In this document: positions 51,401-60,316 of the stretch, one piece after another
How the letters are laid out: every line of letters begins with the position of its first letter
How positions within the stretch are numbered: the stretch's first letter is position 1
Assembly (NCBI RefSeq): GCF_051175565.1
Contig: NZ_CP195105.1
Location: 496,001 to 560,000 of the forward strand
DNA from: Daejeonia sp002484105
GTDB taxonomy: Bacteria; Bacteroidota; Bacteroidia; Flavobacteriales; Weeksellaceae
Direction: 5' to 3'
Length of the DNA: 64,000 bases
The notes under the pieces: generated by a model
What the model saw: the letters and a program-made list of their open reading frames with translations, nothing else
Told to the model about the DNA's origin: nothing
Database searches by the model: none
Program-made: the position numbers and the translations under genes

Positions 51401-52918
51401 TTATGGGAAGGAAACGCCCGAATAGGCATTCGGATTTACCTCAGGGAGATTGGATTTGTAAGTTTTGTTAATGGCTTTAATAAACTCGTTGGCGATAATG
51501 GCATATCCGCGTCCCGTAAGATGTACACCATCAAGGGAAAATGTGCCTCCCGTAACAAAGGTGGCTGTATATTTTACACCATCATACTGGATGCCGGATG
51601 TTTTTTTCAGCTCTACCATTTTCGCATTGGCATCTACAAAAGCCAGTCCGTATGTATCGGCGAGAGCAGAAAGTGTGGCATTGTATGCACTGGTAGCGGT
51701 TGCCACCTTCGCGCCTTCTGTTTCAGTCAGTACATATTTGTCATCCAGAGGAAATGTGACCCCCAATTTGTCAAAAGGGGAAGGGTTGCCGGCAGGATTC
51801 TTTCCGATAACAGAAGAAGCTGTTAGCACGATAAGATCTTTGGAAGTTGCCTGGCGTGCCTGTCCGAAATAAGTTCCAAGTGCTCCTGCTGTTGAAGCAT
51901 CAACACCTGCAGCCATCAGTCCGCCTGTAATCTGGGCCTTCATATCGGTGATGTCTTTATCGAAAATAAGGATAGGATTATTTCCTGCAGAGACCAAATT
52001 GATTCTCGAACCCTGCCCGAAAGCTGTAAGTACTTGTTTCAGCGGCCCATAGAGGGACTGGTTCAAGGCTGCAGCAGTTGCCGCATCCAGAGGAACGGCG
52101 TTGTAGGGAACAGTGGTGAAATAAGGAATATCCGTTACAGAGGGGATATTGGCGATAACTCCTTTTGCTCCGTTGGCTGTCAATGTTGCAAGATAGGTGT
52201 TGATGACAGATTTAAAAACATTCGGGTCGGTGATATCGTTGGATCCGTATGTTGATGGATCGAAATTTCCGGTCTGATCTTTTCCCGTTCCGCCGTTGGT
52301 GGCATAGCTCAGCACGTCATTATTGCCGATCCAGAGTGAAAAGAAGGTTGGGGACTGGCTTACGGCATCCTGGAGAACCGAAGAAGTTGCGCTGGATGCA
52401 AATCTTACATAATAGGGATTGGCTTTCCCCAATGCTACTCCTGCAGCATTTCCGTATCCTGCAGCGCCAAGGTGAAAGGATTTAGCTCCCGGAACCCCCA
52501 TATTCTGGTAGGGACCAGAAGCGTAAATGCTGGCCAGTGTTGTGGTGCCGGTTCCGTCTGCGTAGGTTGGCGAAAGGCTTCCGTTGCTGATGCCGAGAAC
52601 CAGTTTGTTGGATACGCCAATGGAAGGGATGCCGCCAAGGTTGTCGGCCATCATTGGCTGTCTGAATTCGCCACCACCTGCACGCTGCATTTGTGAGGCA
52701 AGCATGGAGGGATAAGATTCGTTCTGCCCGTCAACATACAGTGCGCCGTCTCTGTATCCTGAAGTGAGAGAGTTTCCCAGGGCAATATATTTGCTGAAAT
52801 CTGCACTTCCGCTGGTGACTGTAATGTCAGTGACGTCCTGGTCGAAATCGCTGTCTTTGCAACTTTGGTTAAAAAGCAGGGAAGCAACGGCAAGAGTGGA
52901 TATAATGATCTTTTTCAT
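51401..52918 (-). CDS. SGNH/GDSL hydrolase lipoprotein
   Basis: A 505-residue SGNH-fold esterase or lipase carried as a lipoprotein. After the signal peptide, Cys20 (NQSC) is likely the lipidated residue although the lipobox is not canonical. The following KDSDFDQD resembles the acidic surface-export signal reported for Flavobacterium lipoproteins, so surface display is plausible. Catalytic Ser50 is in GNSLTSG, the Asn block in SLWIGNNDVLSY (about 195-206), and the Asp-His pair in DGVHLTGRG near 465-473. Substrate is unknown. It is 6 bases downstream of the FadL-like gene on the same strand, so the pair is likely one operon for lipid or ester use. Confidence 0.85.
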   Translation of the reverse strand: MKKIIISTLAVASLLFNQSCKDSDFDQDVTDITVTSGSADFSKYIALGNSLTSGYRDGALYVDGQNESYPSMLASQMQRAGGGEFRQPMMADNLGGIPSIGVSNKLVLGISNGSLSPTYADGTGTTTLASIYASGPYQNMGVPGAKSFHLGAAGYGNAAGVALGKANPYYVRFASSATSSVLQDAVSQSPTFFSLWIGNNDVLSYATNGGTGKDQTGNFDPSTYGSNDITDPNVFKSVINTYLATLTANGAKGVIANIPSVTDIPYFTTVPYNAVPLDAATAAALNQSLYGPLKQVLTAFGQGSRINLVSAGNNPILIFDKDITDMKAQITGGLMAAGVDASTAGALGTYFGQARQATSKDLIVLTASSVIGKNPAGNPSPFDKLGVTFPLDDKYVLTETEGAKVATATSAYNATLSALADTYGLAFVDANAKMVELKKTSGIQYDGVKYTATFVTGGTFSLDGVHLTGRGYAIIANEFIKAINKTYKSNLPEVNPNAYSGVSFP

Positions 52919-52924
52919 GCGTGA

Positions 52925-54163
52925 TTATTTAATAAGGTTATAACGGAGGCCGAGCCCGAAATAGAAAGATTCAGCTTTTGCCTGTCCGGTAAAGTTGTAG
53001 TACTGGTTGTTTACCATTCTGCTTTTCGGGAATGATTTTGCGACAGCAATGTCAAGTCCGAAGCTGTTGAAATTCAGTCCTATACCTCCTGTGAAGACAT
53101 TGGCGTCAAAAGAAGGGGTTTCCGGGATAAAGTGTTCGTCGTCATAAGGAGATTCGTCCCAGTACCAGCCGAGTCTTCCGGAAATCATACTGTTGAAAGC
53201 GTATTCTGTCCCAACACGGAAGGTCTTTGTATTGTGGAAATCTTTCGGAGTAACCAGCACAGTAGGATCAGAAGCCTGATTGCCAACAGGAGCATTGGCA
53301 AAATCAAGGGTCAGTTTGTTGTATCGTTCCCATCCGGTATAGTTGAAATCTGCAGAAAGTTTCCACTCCGGTGTAATTTTATAAGTAGCTCCGATGGTGT
53401 ATTCTTCAACAAGTGGCAGTGTGGCTGTGAAATCGTCCTGTCCGTTCGCATCAAGGCCCACCAGGGAATAAAGGTTTGGCGAAATGTCAAATGTTACTTT
53501 TCCGTTTTTGGCTTTCATGTCCACTGGCGAGCGATAGGCAATACTGACATCCAGTTTGTCATTCGGCTGGAAATAAAATCCAAATCCGAAACCGTTTCCT
53601 TTGGCTTTTTCATCTTTGATGTTCATGGTACCGCCAAATTGTGTTACAGCTTTGTCCCAGTCTACAATACCGAGTGCGTGGATGTAGCTGACCCCGAGCG
53701 ATGCCCACGGCGCAAGTTTTACAGAAACCATCGGCTGGAAGTAGAGACCCTTCAGCTGCATTTTCTGCACCATTTCTTTTCCTGCCCAGTCGGAAGGCCA
53801 TTTTACAGTACTTCCAAATGGGGAAGAAAAACTGAAACCTACAGAAAACTGGTCGTTCACTTTGTACGCAACTGCTGCGTAGACAGGCGTACCCAGCGGA
53901 TTGTCCGTCTGGTAAGACTCCAGTGTGTTGATATTCTGGTAGGTGATTTTGGAGCTGGCACCAAAGCCACCAGCCGCCACACTGAGTTTTGCCGGAATAA
54001 AGGAGATTCCCGCCGGGTTGAAGAATGCTACACTGGCATCTTCGGCATGCGCACTGGTATGTGCCATGGCAAGCTGCCGGACACCCTGAAGCGATACCCT
54101 GAAACCTCCTGCAAACGCCATCATTCCGGAAAGAAGGGCGGTTGTAATAAACAGTTTTTTCAT
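52925..54163 (-). CDS. FadL/OMPP1/TodX-type outer-membrane transporter
   Basis: A 412-residue beta-barrel outer-membrane protein of the FadL family, which imports long-chain fatty acids or hydrophobic compounds. It has a cleaved signal peptide (ending near AFAGGF) and the N-terminal hatch motif VRQLAMAHTSAHAEDASVAFFNPAG (about 28-52) with the conserved NPAG. The barrel follows and ends with FGLGLRYNLIK at the C-terminus. The internal ATG (MKKLFITT) is preferred over the one 14 codons upstream. It precedes the SGNH hydrolase by 6 bases; together they suggest uptake and hydrolysis of lipid esters. Confidence 0.9.
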   Translation of the reverse strand: MKKLFITTALLSGMMAFAGGFRVSLQGVRQLAMAHTSAHAEDASVAFFNPAGISFIPAKLSVAAGGFGASSKITYQNINTLESYQTDNPLGTPVYAAVAYKVNDQFSVGFSFSSPFGSTVKWPSDWAGKEMVQKMQLKGLYFQPMVSVKLAPWASLGVSYIHALGIVDWDKAVTQFGGTMNIKDEKAKGNGFGFGFYFQPNDKLDVSIAYRSPVDMKAKNGKVTFDISPNLYSLVGLDANGQDDFTATLPLVEEYTIGATYKITPEWKLSADFNYTGWERYNKLTLDFANAPVGNQASDPTVLVTPKDFHNTKTFRVGTEYAFNSMISGRLGWYWDESPYDDEHFIPETPSFDANVFTGGIGLNFNSFGLDIAVAKSFPKSRMVNNQYYNFTGQAKAESFYFGLGLRYNLIK

Positions 54164-54475
54164 ATTCAAGATTATTAAGGGGTTCAAATATAAAATTAAT
54201 TTCAATCAATACTTGAAAATTAGCAATTATTTTCAAACAAAATGCTATTTTGCGCATTGATTTAATTAAAAAATTTCAATGCAATACATTGTAACGTGAT
54301 GTATTATAGTAATTAAGTATTATTAAATTCATTTGATATTTCTTTGTGTTTAAGATTAAACATTTTAGAAATGCTGTTTTTCTTTAACAATTTTTTATAT
54401 ATTGCCCATTTAAAATAATGGTTCAACTAACCTTTTTTATAGTAAATTTGCAGGAATTAACATTAAACAGATTAT
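54164..54475. other. 312-base AT-rich divergent intergenic region
   Basis: Between the FadL-type gene (- strand) and ricT (+ strand). It is very A/T-rich with many homopolymer runs. I see a TATATTTG box on the - strand (CAAATATA at 54185-54192), 21 bases before the FadL start, and a TAAATTTGC box on the + strand at 54443-54451, 25 bases before ricT. No well-spaced -33 element is evident for either. I see no open frame or RNA gene in it. Confidence 0.5.
54443..54450 (+). promoter_or_regulatory. Probable -7 box of the ricT operon
   Basis: TAAATTTG followed by C, 25 bases before the ricT ATG. The upstream -33 region is weak (GTTC rather than TTTG). Confidence 0.4.
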
Positions 54476-55846
54476 ATGAGTTGTGGATGTAAGACATCCG
54501 GAGATTCCGCTCATAATTGCAGTACAAAGAGTTCTGACGGGTGTGCCAGTGTGGATACCTGCGGAAACAGTTATAAATTAAGCGTTTTTGACTGGCTTTC
54601 AGGAATTGAAAATCCAGCCACAAATAGAGATAACGGTTTTGTAGAGGTTCGGTTCAAAAACGACCGGAAAGCTTTTTTCAGAAATCCTGAAAGGTATCCT
54701 CTGCATATTGGCAGTATTGTAACAGTGGAGTCCAGTCCCGGACATGACATCGGTGTGGTGAGCCTCACCGGAGAACTGGTGAGAATCCAGATGAAGAAAA
54801 AAAGATGCTCTGAAGATCAGACGCTTAAAATTTACAGAATATCCAATCAGAAAGATGTCGATACCTGGAAGTCGCTGCGCGAAAAGGAAGAAGCAGTAAA
54901 ACGCCAGGCCAGAAGCCTTGCCCTGAGTCTCGGACTCGATATGAAAATTACAGATGTTGAATATCAGGGAGACGGCAGCAAGATCACTTTTTATTATATT
55001 GCAGACAGCCGCGTGGATTTTCGGCAGCTCATCAAGGATTATGCACAGGCTTTCAAAACCAAGATTGACATGAAGCAGATTGGTTTCCGTCAGGAAGCAG
55101 CTAAAGTCGGAGGTCTTGGATCCTGCGGACGCGAGTTGTGCTGCTCTACATGGCTTACAGATTTCCGTTCTGTGAATACCAATGCAGCACGCTATCAGCA
55201 GTTGAGCATCAATCCTCAGAAACTTGCCGGGCAGTGTGGCAAACTGAAATGCTGTCTCAATTATGAACTGGATAGCTATCTGGATGCACTCAAAAGCTTC
55301 CCGCCGACCAATTCTGTTCTGCAGACGGAGAAAGGCAGGGCATTTTGTATAAAAATCGATGTCTTCAAACAGAGAATGTGGTTTGCGTATGCTGACAGCC
55401 CGGTGGCGTGGTACGATATTGATACCAAAACCGTTTCACGGGAGATCTACAACAACAAGAACGGAAAGGTATCGCCGCCGTTAGAGGAACTCTCGCATCC
55501 CGGCCTTCTCACTACAAAACCATCTGTAGACTTGATTCAGGAAAACAGTGTAGACCGTTTTGAGAAAAAGGGACGCAATAGAAAAAGTGCTAACCGTAAC
55601 AATGGAAACAGTAATAAATCCGGAGATGGCCGCCGCAACCAGAAACGCCCGGAACGAACTGAACAGCCTGCAAAAAATACGAACACTCATCAGGAAAAAT
55701 CTGAAAATACCAACCGGAACGCAAGAAATGACCAGCCTGCTGCCAAAAAACAGCAGAACGGTAAACCGCAGAAGAACTTTCAGAAAAAAAAGAATGACCC
55801 CAATAAACCGCGCAGAAATACTCCAAAACCCAATCAGAATGAGTAA
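54476..55846 (+). CDS. ricT: RicT-like PSP1-domain iron-sulfur protein (YaaT homologue)
   Basis: A 456-residue PSP1-domain protein of the RicT/YaaT family. In Bacillus, RicT with RicA and RicF forms a complex holding 4Fe-4S clusters that supports RNase Y-dependent mRNA processing. Here the N-terminus is unusually Cys-rich (Cys3, 5, 15, 23, 29). The conserved CGRELCC (217-223) and CGKLKCCLNYELD (254-266) motifs are present. The C-terminus (about 365-456) is a long basic Asn/Lys/Arg/Gln-rich low-complexity tail absent in Bacillus RicT, perhaps for RNA or ribosome contact. The stop overlaps gldH by 8 bases. No ricA or ricF is in the window. Confidence 0.87.
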   Translation: MSCGCKTSGDSAHNCSTKSSDGCASVDTCGNSYKLSVFDWLSGIENPATNRDNGFVEVRFKNDRKAFFRNPERYPLHIGSIVTVESSPGHDIGVVSLTGELVRIQMKKKRCSEDQTLKIYRISNQKDVDTWKSLREKEEAVKRQARSLALSLGLDMKITDVEYQGDGSKITFYYIADSRVDFRQLIKDYAQAFKTKIDMKQIGFRQEAAKVGGLGSCGRELCCSTWLTDFRSVNTNAARYQQLSINPQKLAGQCGKLKCCLNYELDSYLDALKSFPPTNSVLQTEKGRAFCIKIDVFKQRMWFAYADSPVAWYDIDTKTVSREIYNNKNGKVSPPLEELSHPGLLTTKPSVDLIQENSVDRFEKKGRNRKSANRNNGNSNKSGDGRRNQKRPERTEQPAKNTNTHQEKSENTNRNARNDQPAAKKQQNGKPQKNFQKKKNDPNKPRRNTPKPNQNE

Positions 55847-56306
55847 ATGGCTGTTTTTCCTGTTGCCATCATTACTGTTTCTTGCTGCCTGCAGCAAGAA
55901 CGAAGAAGTGTATATGCACAGTCTGGATGGCAAGTGGAATAAAAAAGACCGCCAGATCTTTACCTTTGAAATAAAGGATGCGCAACCCAAAAATATCGTC
56001 TTCGTAGTGAGGAATAATAATGATTATCCTTACAGCAATCTCAGGCTCTTCAGCACTCTACTGAAGAAGGGAGACAAACAAGCTGCCACAGATACATTGA
56101 ACTATCTGATGGCCAAACCCAACGGAGAATGGCTTGGCAGTGGTTTTGGCGAGACCAGGGAAATCCTTTTCCAGTACAAAACCAATTTCCGGTTTCCGAC
56201 TCCGGGAACTTATACCGTAACAGTGCATCAGGCCATGCGGAAAGATATCCTGCCGGGTATTGAAGACTTCGGCATTAGAATTGAACCGTCCAGTAATCTT
56301 AAATAA
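55839..56306 (+). CDS. gldH: Gliding motility lipoprotein GldH
   Basis: GldH is a membrane-anchored lipoprotein required for gliding in Flavobacterium johnsoniae. The 155-residue product has the lipobox LAAC with Cys18 and one beta-rich domain with the conserved FEIKDAQPKNIVFVVRNNNDYPYSN (about 42-66) and HQAMRKDILPGIEDFGIRIE near the end. The start is within the ricT gene (ATG overlapping by 8 bases), translationally coupled to it. The organism may not glide; the gene is widely kept in the order. PBP1A follows 3 bases downstream. Confidence 0.9.
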   Translation: MSKWLFFLLPSLLFLAACSKNEEVYMHSLDGKWNKKDRQIFTFEIKDAQPKNIVFVVRNNNDYPYSNLRLFSTLLKKGDKQAATDTLNYLMAKPNGEWLGSGFGETREILFQYKTNFRFPTPGTYTVTVHQAMRKDILPGIEDFGIRIEPSSNLK

Positions 56307-56309
56307 ATT

Positions 56310-58691
56310 ATGGAAGCTAAAGAACAACAGAAAAAATCCACCTTTCCTTTGCCTCCCAAAAAGAAAAACGGGAAGAGCAATGTCAAAAAATGGATCAAAT
56401 ACATTTGGCTCGGTCTCGGTGCCGTTGTCATCGGAACTGTCGCTTTGTTTTTTGCCGTTTCTCAGGGATTTTTGGGAGACATGCCCGATGTGGGCGAACT
56501 GGAAAATCCGGATATCTATGTAGCGTCAAAAATTATTTCGTCAGATGGTGTCAACCTTGGCAAATTTGAGAAAGAGAAAACCATTCCTGTAGAATACAAA
56601 GACTTGCCGCCGTATCTTGTTTATGCCCTTCAGGCGAAGGAAGACGAGCGATTCAAGGAACATTCTGGTATCGACCTGCAGTCCATTGCCCGTGCCATCA
56701 TTTTCCGTGGCGAAAGAGGCGGAGGTTCTACCATTACCCAACAGCTGGCCAAACTTCTCTTCACCCAGGATCCTTCCACCAACAAAATCAAAAGAGGTTT
56801 CCAGAAACTTAAAGAATGGGTTGTGGCAGTAAGTCTCGAGAAAAGATATACCAAAGAAGAGATTGTCAAACTCTATTTCAACAAGTTTGATTTCCTTTAC
56901 AATGCCAACGGTATCGAGATGGCATCTCGCATTTATTTTAACAAACATACCAGTCAGCTGACACTTCCGGAAGCTGCAATGTTTGTGGCCATGCTTGAAA
57001 ACCCCGTCCGGAACAATCCCATGAGAAATCCCGAACGTGCCAAAATCCGAAGAGATGTGGTGCTCGACCAGATGCTGAAAACCGGGTACATCGATCAGGC
57101 AACGTATAATCAGGCGGTTGCAACACCGATAGACCTTGACTATCATCCTGTAAAAACCGTGGAAGACGGATATTCTTCTTACTATAAATTTTATCTGAGA
57201 AAAGAAATCAAGCAGTATCTTGATGATTATGAGAAGAAAACAGGAAAAAAACTGGATGTTTTTAAAGACGGACTGAATATTTATGTAACCCTGGATTCCA
57301 GAATGCAGAAATATGGAGAAGAAGCAGTAAAAGAACATCTTACCGATCTTCAGAGAAGCTTTGATGCCGAACAGAGACGGAACCCGAACCACCCCTTTTA
57401 TAAACTCAGTAAAAGCCAGATCAGCAGCATTATGCTTTCTGCCATGAAACGTACGGGAAGATACAAACAACTTGAAAGAGCCGGTGTACCCGAAGATTCT
57501 ATCATTATGGAATTTCAGAAGCCGGTGAAAACCACACGCTTCACCTGGAGTGGAGAAGAAGAAGTGGAAATGTCTCCCTACGATTCCATACGGTATCATA
57601 AACAGATTGCACAAGCCGGCCTGATGTCTATGGTCCCGGGAACAGGAGAGATCAAAGCCTGGGTAGGAGGCATCAACTGGCAACATTTCCAATACGACCA
57701 TATCAAACAAGGAAAACGTCAGGTAGGATCTACCTTCAAACCTTTTGTTTATGCGACTGCCATTATGAAACTGGGAATGACACCGTGCTCTGCAGTATCC
57801 AATGCCACTTATAGCAAAAATGGGTGGACTGTGCCAGGTAGTGGTGGCATGATGACACTGAAAAACGCACTCGCATTCTCCAAAAACCCTGTTGCCGCAA
57901 GACTGATTGAACAAACCGGAGTTGATGCCGTAATCCAGACCGCCAGAGATCTGGGCGTTCAGGACGAAATACCAAGAAACAATTCTATCGCGCTTGGGTC
58001 TTCTGATATCACCATCTACGAAATGCTGGGGGCATACAGTACGTTTGCCAATTTCGGAAATTATATAAAACCCGAAATGATCTGGCGAATCGAAGATGCT
58101 AACGGAAGGGTAGTAACGGAAGTGAAACCCGAACAGAAAGAAGTAATGAATGAAATGTATGCATACACCATGATTGATCTGATGAAAGGTGTAGCACAAT
58201 TTGGTACCGCTTCCGGCGAACTTCGCAGAAGAGGTATTGGTGAAGGCGTTGATATCGCCTGTAAAACCGGTACTACACAGAACAACTCCGATGGCTGGTT
58301 CATCGGGCTTACACCAAATCTTGCAACAGGAGTTTGGGTAGGATGGGAAGACCGGGCAACACATTTCTGGAGTACAGGTGAAGGTCAGGGGGCGAAAATG
58401 GCACTCCCAATCTGGGCCATTTACATGAAAAAAGTTTATGCCGACAAATCGCTGGGGGTATCTCCCGACGACAAATTCATCAAACCTTCGGACTGGAAGG
58501 GAGATTGTTCCGATCTTCAGGGACTGAGATCAGGATACGGAGATGTAGGAGGGCTCCAGACGATGGACGAATTGCAGAATTCTCAGCCCAAACAGGAATC
58601 CGGCGGTCAGAAATCTCCTGCTCACCAGAAGAAGGAAGACAACGTCAATGAAAATCTTAATAAAGATCCCGATGTGGATTTCAATCAATAA
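56310..58691 (+). CDS. Class A penicillin-binding protein 1A
   Basis: A 793-residue bifunctional peptidoglycan synthase. It has a basic N-terminal tail (about 1-28), one membrane segment (about 31-52), and the GT51 glycosyltransferase (about 85-260) with catalytic Glu111 in KEDERFKEHSG and STITQQLAKLL. The transpeptidase follows: Ser474 and Lys477 (STFK), Ser524-Asn526 (SKN) and Lys652-Thr-Gly (KTGT). The end is a Gln/Lys/Asn-rich tail. It works at the inner membrane, periplasmic side. It is the third gene of the ricT-gldH-PBP1A operon, starting 3 bases after gldH, and ends at a terminator. Confidence 0.95.
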   Translation: MEAKEQQKKSTFPLPPKKKNGKSNVKKWIKYIWLGLGAVVIGTVALFFAVSQGFLGDMPDVGELENPDIYVASKIISSDGVNLGKFEKEKTIPVEYKDLPPYLVYALQAKEDERFKEHSGIDLQSIARAIIFRGERGGGSTITQQLAKLLFTQDPSTNKIKRGFQKLKEWVVAVSLEKRYTKEEIVKLYFNKFDFLYNANGIEMASRIYFNKHTSQLTLPEAAMFVAMLENPVRNNPMRNPERAKIRRDVVLDQMLKTGYIDQATYNQAVATPIDLDYHPVKTVEDGYSSYYKFYLRKEIKQYLDDYEKKTGKKLDVFKDGLNIYVTLDSRMQKYGEEAVKEHLTDLQRSFDAEQRRNPNHPFYKLSKSQISSIMLSAMKRTGRYKQLERAGVPEDSIIMEFQKPVKTTRFTWSGEEEVEMSPYDSIRYHKQIAQAGLMSMVPGTGEIKAWVGGINWQHFQYDHIKQGKRQVGSTFKPFVYATAIMKLGMTPCSAVSNATYSKNGWTVPGSGGMMTLKNALAFSKNPVAARLIEQTGVDAVIQTARDLGVQDEIPRNNSIALGSSDITIYEMLGAYSTFANFGNYIKPEMIWRIEDANGRVVTEVKPEQKEVMNEMYAYTMIDLMKGVAQFGTASGELRRRGIGEGVDIACKTGTTQNNSDGWFIGLTPNLATGVWVGWEDRATHFWSTGEGQGAKMALPIWAIYMKKVYADKSLGVSPDDKFIKPSDWKGDCSDLQGLRSGYGDVGGLQTMDELQNSQPKQESGGQKSPAHQKKEDNVNENLNKDPDVDFNQ

Positions 58692-58697
58692 AAACAG

Positions 58698-58724
58698 AAA
58701 CCTTCCCCCAACGGAAGGTTTTTG
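58698..58724 (+). terminator. Terminator of the ricT-gldH-PBP1A operon
   Basis: AAACCTTCC pairs with GGAAGGTTT around a 6-base loop, followed by a short T-run, 7 bases after the stop codon. Confidence 0.7.
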
Positions 58725-58739
58725 ATTATCTTTATCCTG

Positions 58740-60287
58740 ATGAATACCGAAAAGATACAGCAGCCTTTCAAAGATGTTTTCCCGGGAGATCTCTCATTGA
58801 ATACAATGCAGCGGCAAACGCCACATGTGCTTTTCTGTGATGTGGTTCCTGAGAAATTTCCAAAAGCAGAACTGCTGCTGTTTAATGATAAACTTTCAGA
58901 AGAAACAGGTCTGGGAACATTGAATCCGGAGCAAGATCTTCCGTTTTTAGCAGCATCTTCTTATCCTTCAGACAAAATTCCCTATTCTACGGCCTACGGA
59001 GGCCATCAGTTTGGGAAATGGGCCGGGCAACTGGGCGACGGTCGGGCGATTCTCGCCGGAGAAATCATCAGTGATAAAGGAATACATACCGAACTCCAGT
59101 GGAAAGGCGCCGGTGCTACACCTTATTCCCGGCATGCAGACGGAAGGGCTGTATTGCGTTCTTCCTTGCGGGAATATCTCATGAGCGAGGCCATGTATTT
59201 TATGGGCGTTCCGACTACAAGAGCTTTAAGTCTCGTCAAAACGGGAGAAAAAGTCGTGCGCGACGTCATGTACAACGGGCGCCCCGAAGAGGAAGACGGA
59301 GCCGTAATGATGAGAACGGCAGAAAGCTTCCTTCGTTTCGGACATTTTGAGTTGATTTCAGCTTCAGGAAATAAAGAACTTCTTCAGAAACTGATGGATG
59401 ATACAATAGAGCGTTATTTTCCTGAAATTAATCCAGATGATCCTCAGCGATATCTCCTTTGGCTGAAGTCTGTGGCCGTAAAAACAGCAGATCTGGTGGT
59501 GGAGTGGTTCCGCACAGGTTTTGTGCATGGTGTGATGAATACCGATAATATGTCTGTTTTGGGTTTGACAATCGATTACGGGCCGTTTGCCATGCTCGAG
59601 GATTTTGATCTGAATTTTACCTCAAACACAACCGATTTGCCCGGAAAGAGATATGCCTTCGGAAAGCAGGCACAGATTGCCCAATGGAATCTCTGGCAAT
59701 TGATGAATGCTGTATATCCCATAGTAAACGATCAGCAGGGGCTTCAGCAAATTCTCGGGGATTTTGGTAAGTATTTCTGGCAGAAACATGACGAGATGAC
59801 TGCTTCAAAATTCGGATTTCAAACATGGGTAGCCACCGATACGGATTTTTTTACCGGTTGGCAGCATCTGATGCAGGATCTTCAACTCGATTATACACTT
59901 TTTTTTACAGCACTTGAAGGCTGGCTTAAGAGTGGGCAGCCTGAACCTTTTTCACTGGAGAATATATCTTATAAACATTTAAATGATAGTGAACAGCAGC
60001 CTTTTGCTGATTTTCTTATTCGCTACCAGGAAAGACTCTTGTCGGAAAGTTCTGATAGAGAATCTGCTATTTTGCTGATGCAGAAAAACAATCCGAAATT
60101 CATCCTGCGGAATTATCTTCTCTACGAGTGCATTCAGGAAGTGGAAGCCGGGCATACGGAAATGCTTTCTCATCTTCTGGAAGCACTGCAGCATCCTTAC
60201 GAAATGCGCTATCCGGAATTATGCATTAAAAGGCCGGAAAAATATAATTTGGTTCCAGGATGTTCAATGCTTTCGTGCAGTTCTTAA
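58740..60287 (+). CDS. selO: Protein adenylyltransferase SelO (YdiU)
   Basis: SelO is a pseudokinase that transfers AMP to Ser, Thr or Tyr of proteins, involved in redox control. The 515-residue protein has the conserved N-terminal segment, FGKWAGQLGDGRA with the ATP-binding loop (about 90-102), HGVMNTDNMS (about 263-272) and the DYGPF metal site (about 280-284). The C-terminus is CSMLSCSS; mammalian SelO has selenocysteine near this point, and bacterial members keep Cys. Length is normal. The internal ATG (MNTEKI) is preferred over one 6 codons upstream. It precedes the DUF6080-like gene on the same strand. Confidence 0.93.
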   Translation: MNTEKIQQPFKDVFPGDLSLNTMQRQTPHVLFCDVVPEKFPKAELLLFNDKLSEETGLGTLNPEQDLPFLAASSYPSDKIPYSTAYGGHQFGKWAGQLGDGRAILAGEIISDKGIHTELQWKGAGATPYSRHADGRAVLRSSLREYLMSEAMYFMGVPTTRALSLVKTGEKVVRDVMYNGRPEEEDGAVMMRTAESFLRFGHFELISASGNKELLQKLMDDTIERYFPEINPDDPQRYLLWLKSVAVKTADLVVEWFRTGFVHGVMNTDNMSVLGLTIDYGPFAMLEDFDLNFTSNTTDLPGKRYAFGKQAQIAQWNLWQLMNAVYPIVNDQQGLQQILGDFGKYFWQKHDEMTASKFGFQTWVATDTDFFTGWQHLMQDLQLDYTLFFTALEGWLKSGQPEPFSLENISYKHLNDSEQQPFADFLIRYQERLLSESSDRESAILLMQKNNPKFILRNYLLYECIQEVEAGHTEMLSHLLEALQHPYEMRYPELCIKRPEKYNLVPGCSMLSCSS

Positions 60288-60316
60288 AAAGTCTATTTTT
60301 GCCATTATTTTTATTC

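Noticed and set aside
56541..58364. Long open frame (about 600 codons) on the - strand opposite the PBP1A gene
   Set aside because: Antisense to a gene with all PBP1A motifs; the product is Phe/Cys/His-rich with no domain, typical of a shadow frame.
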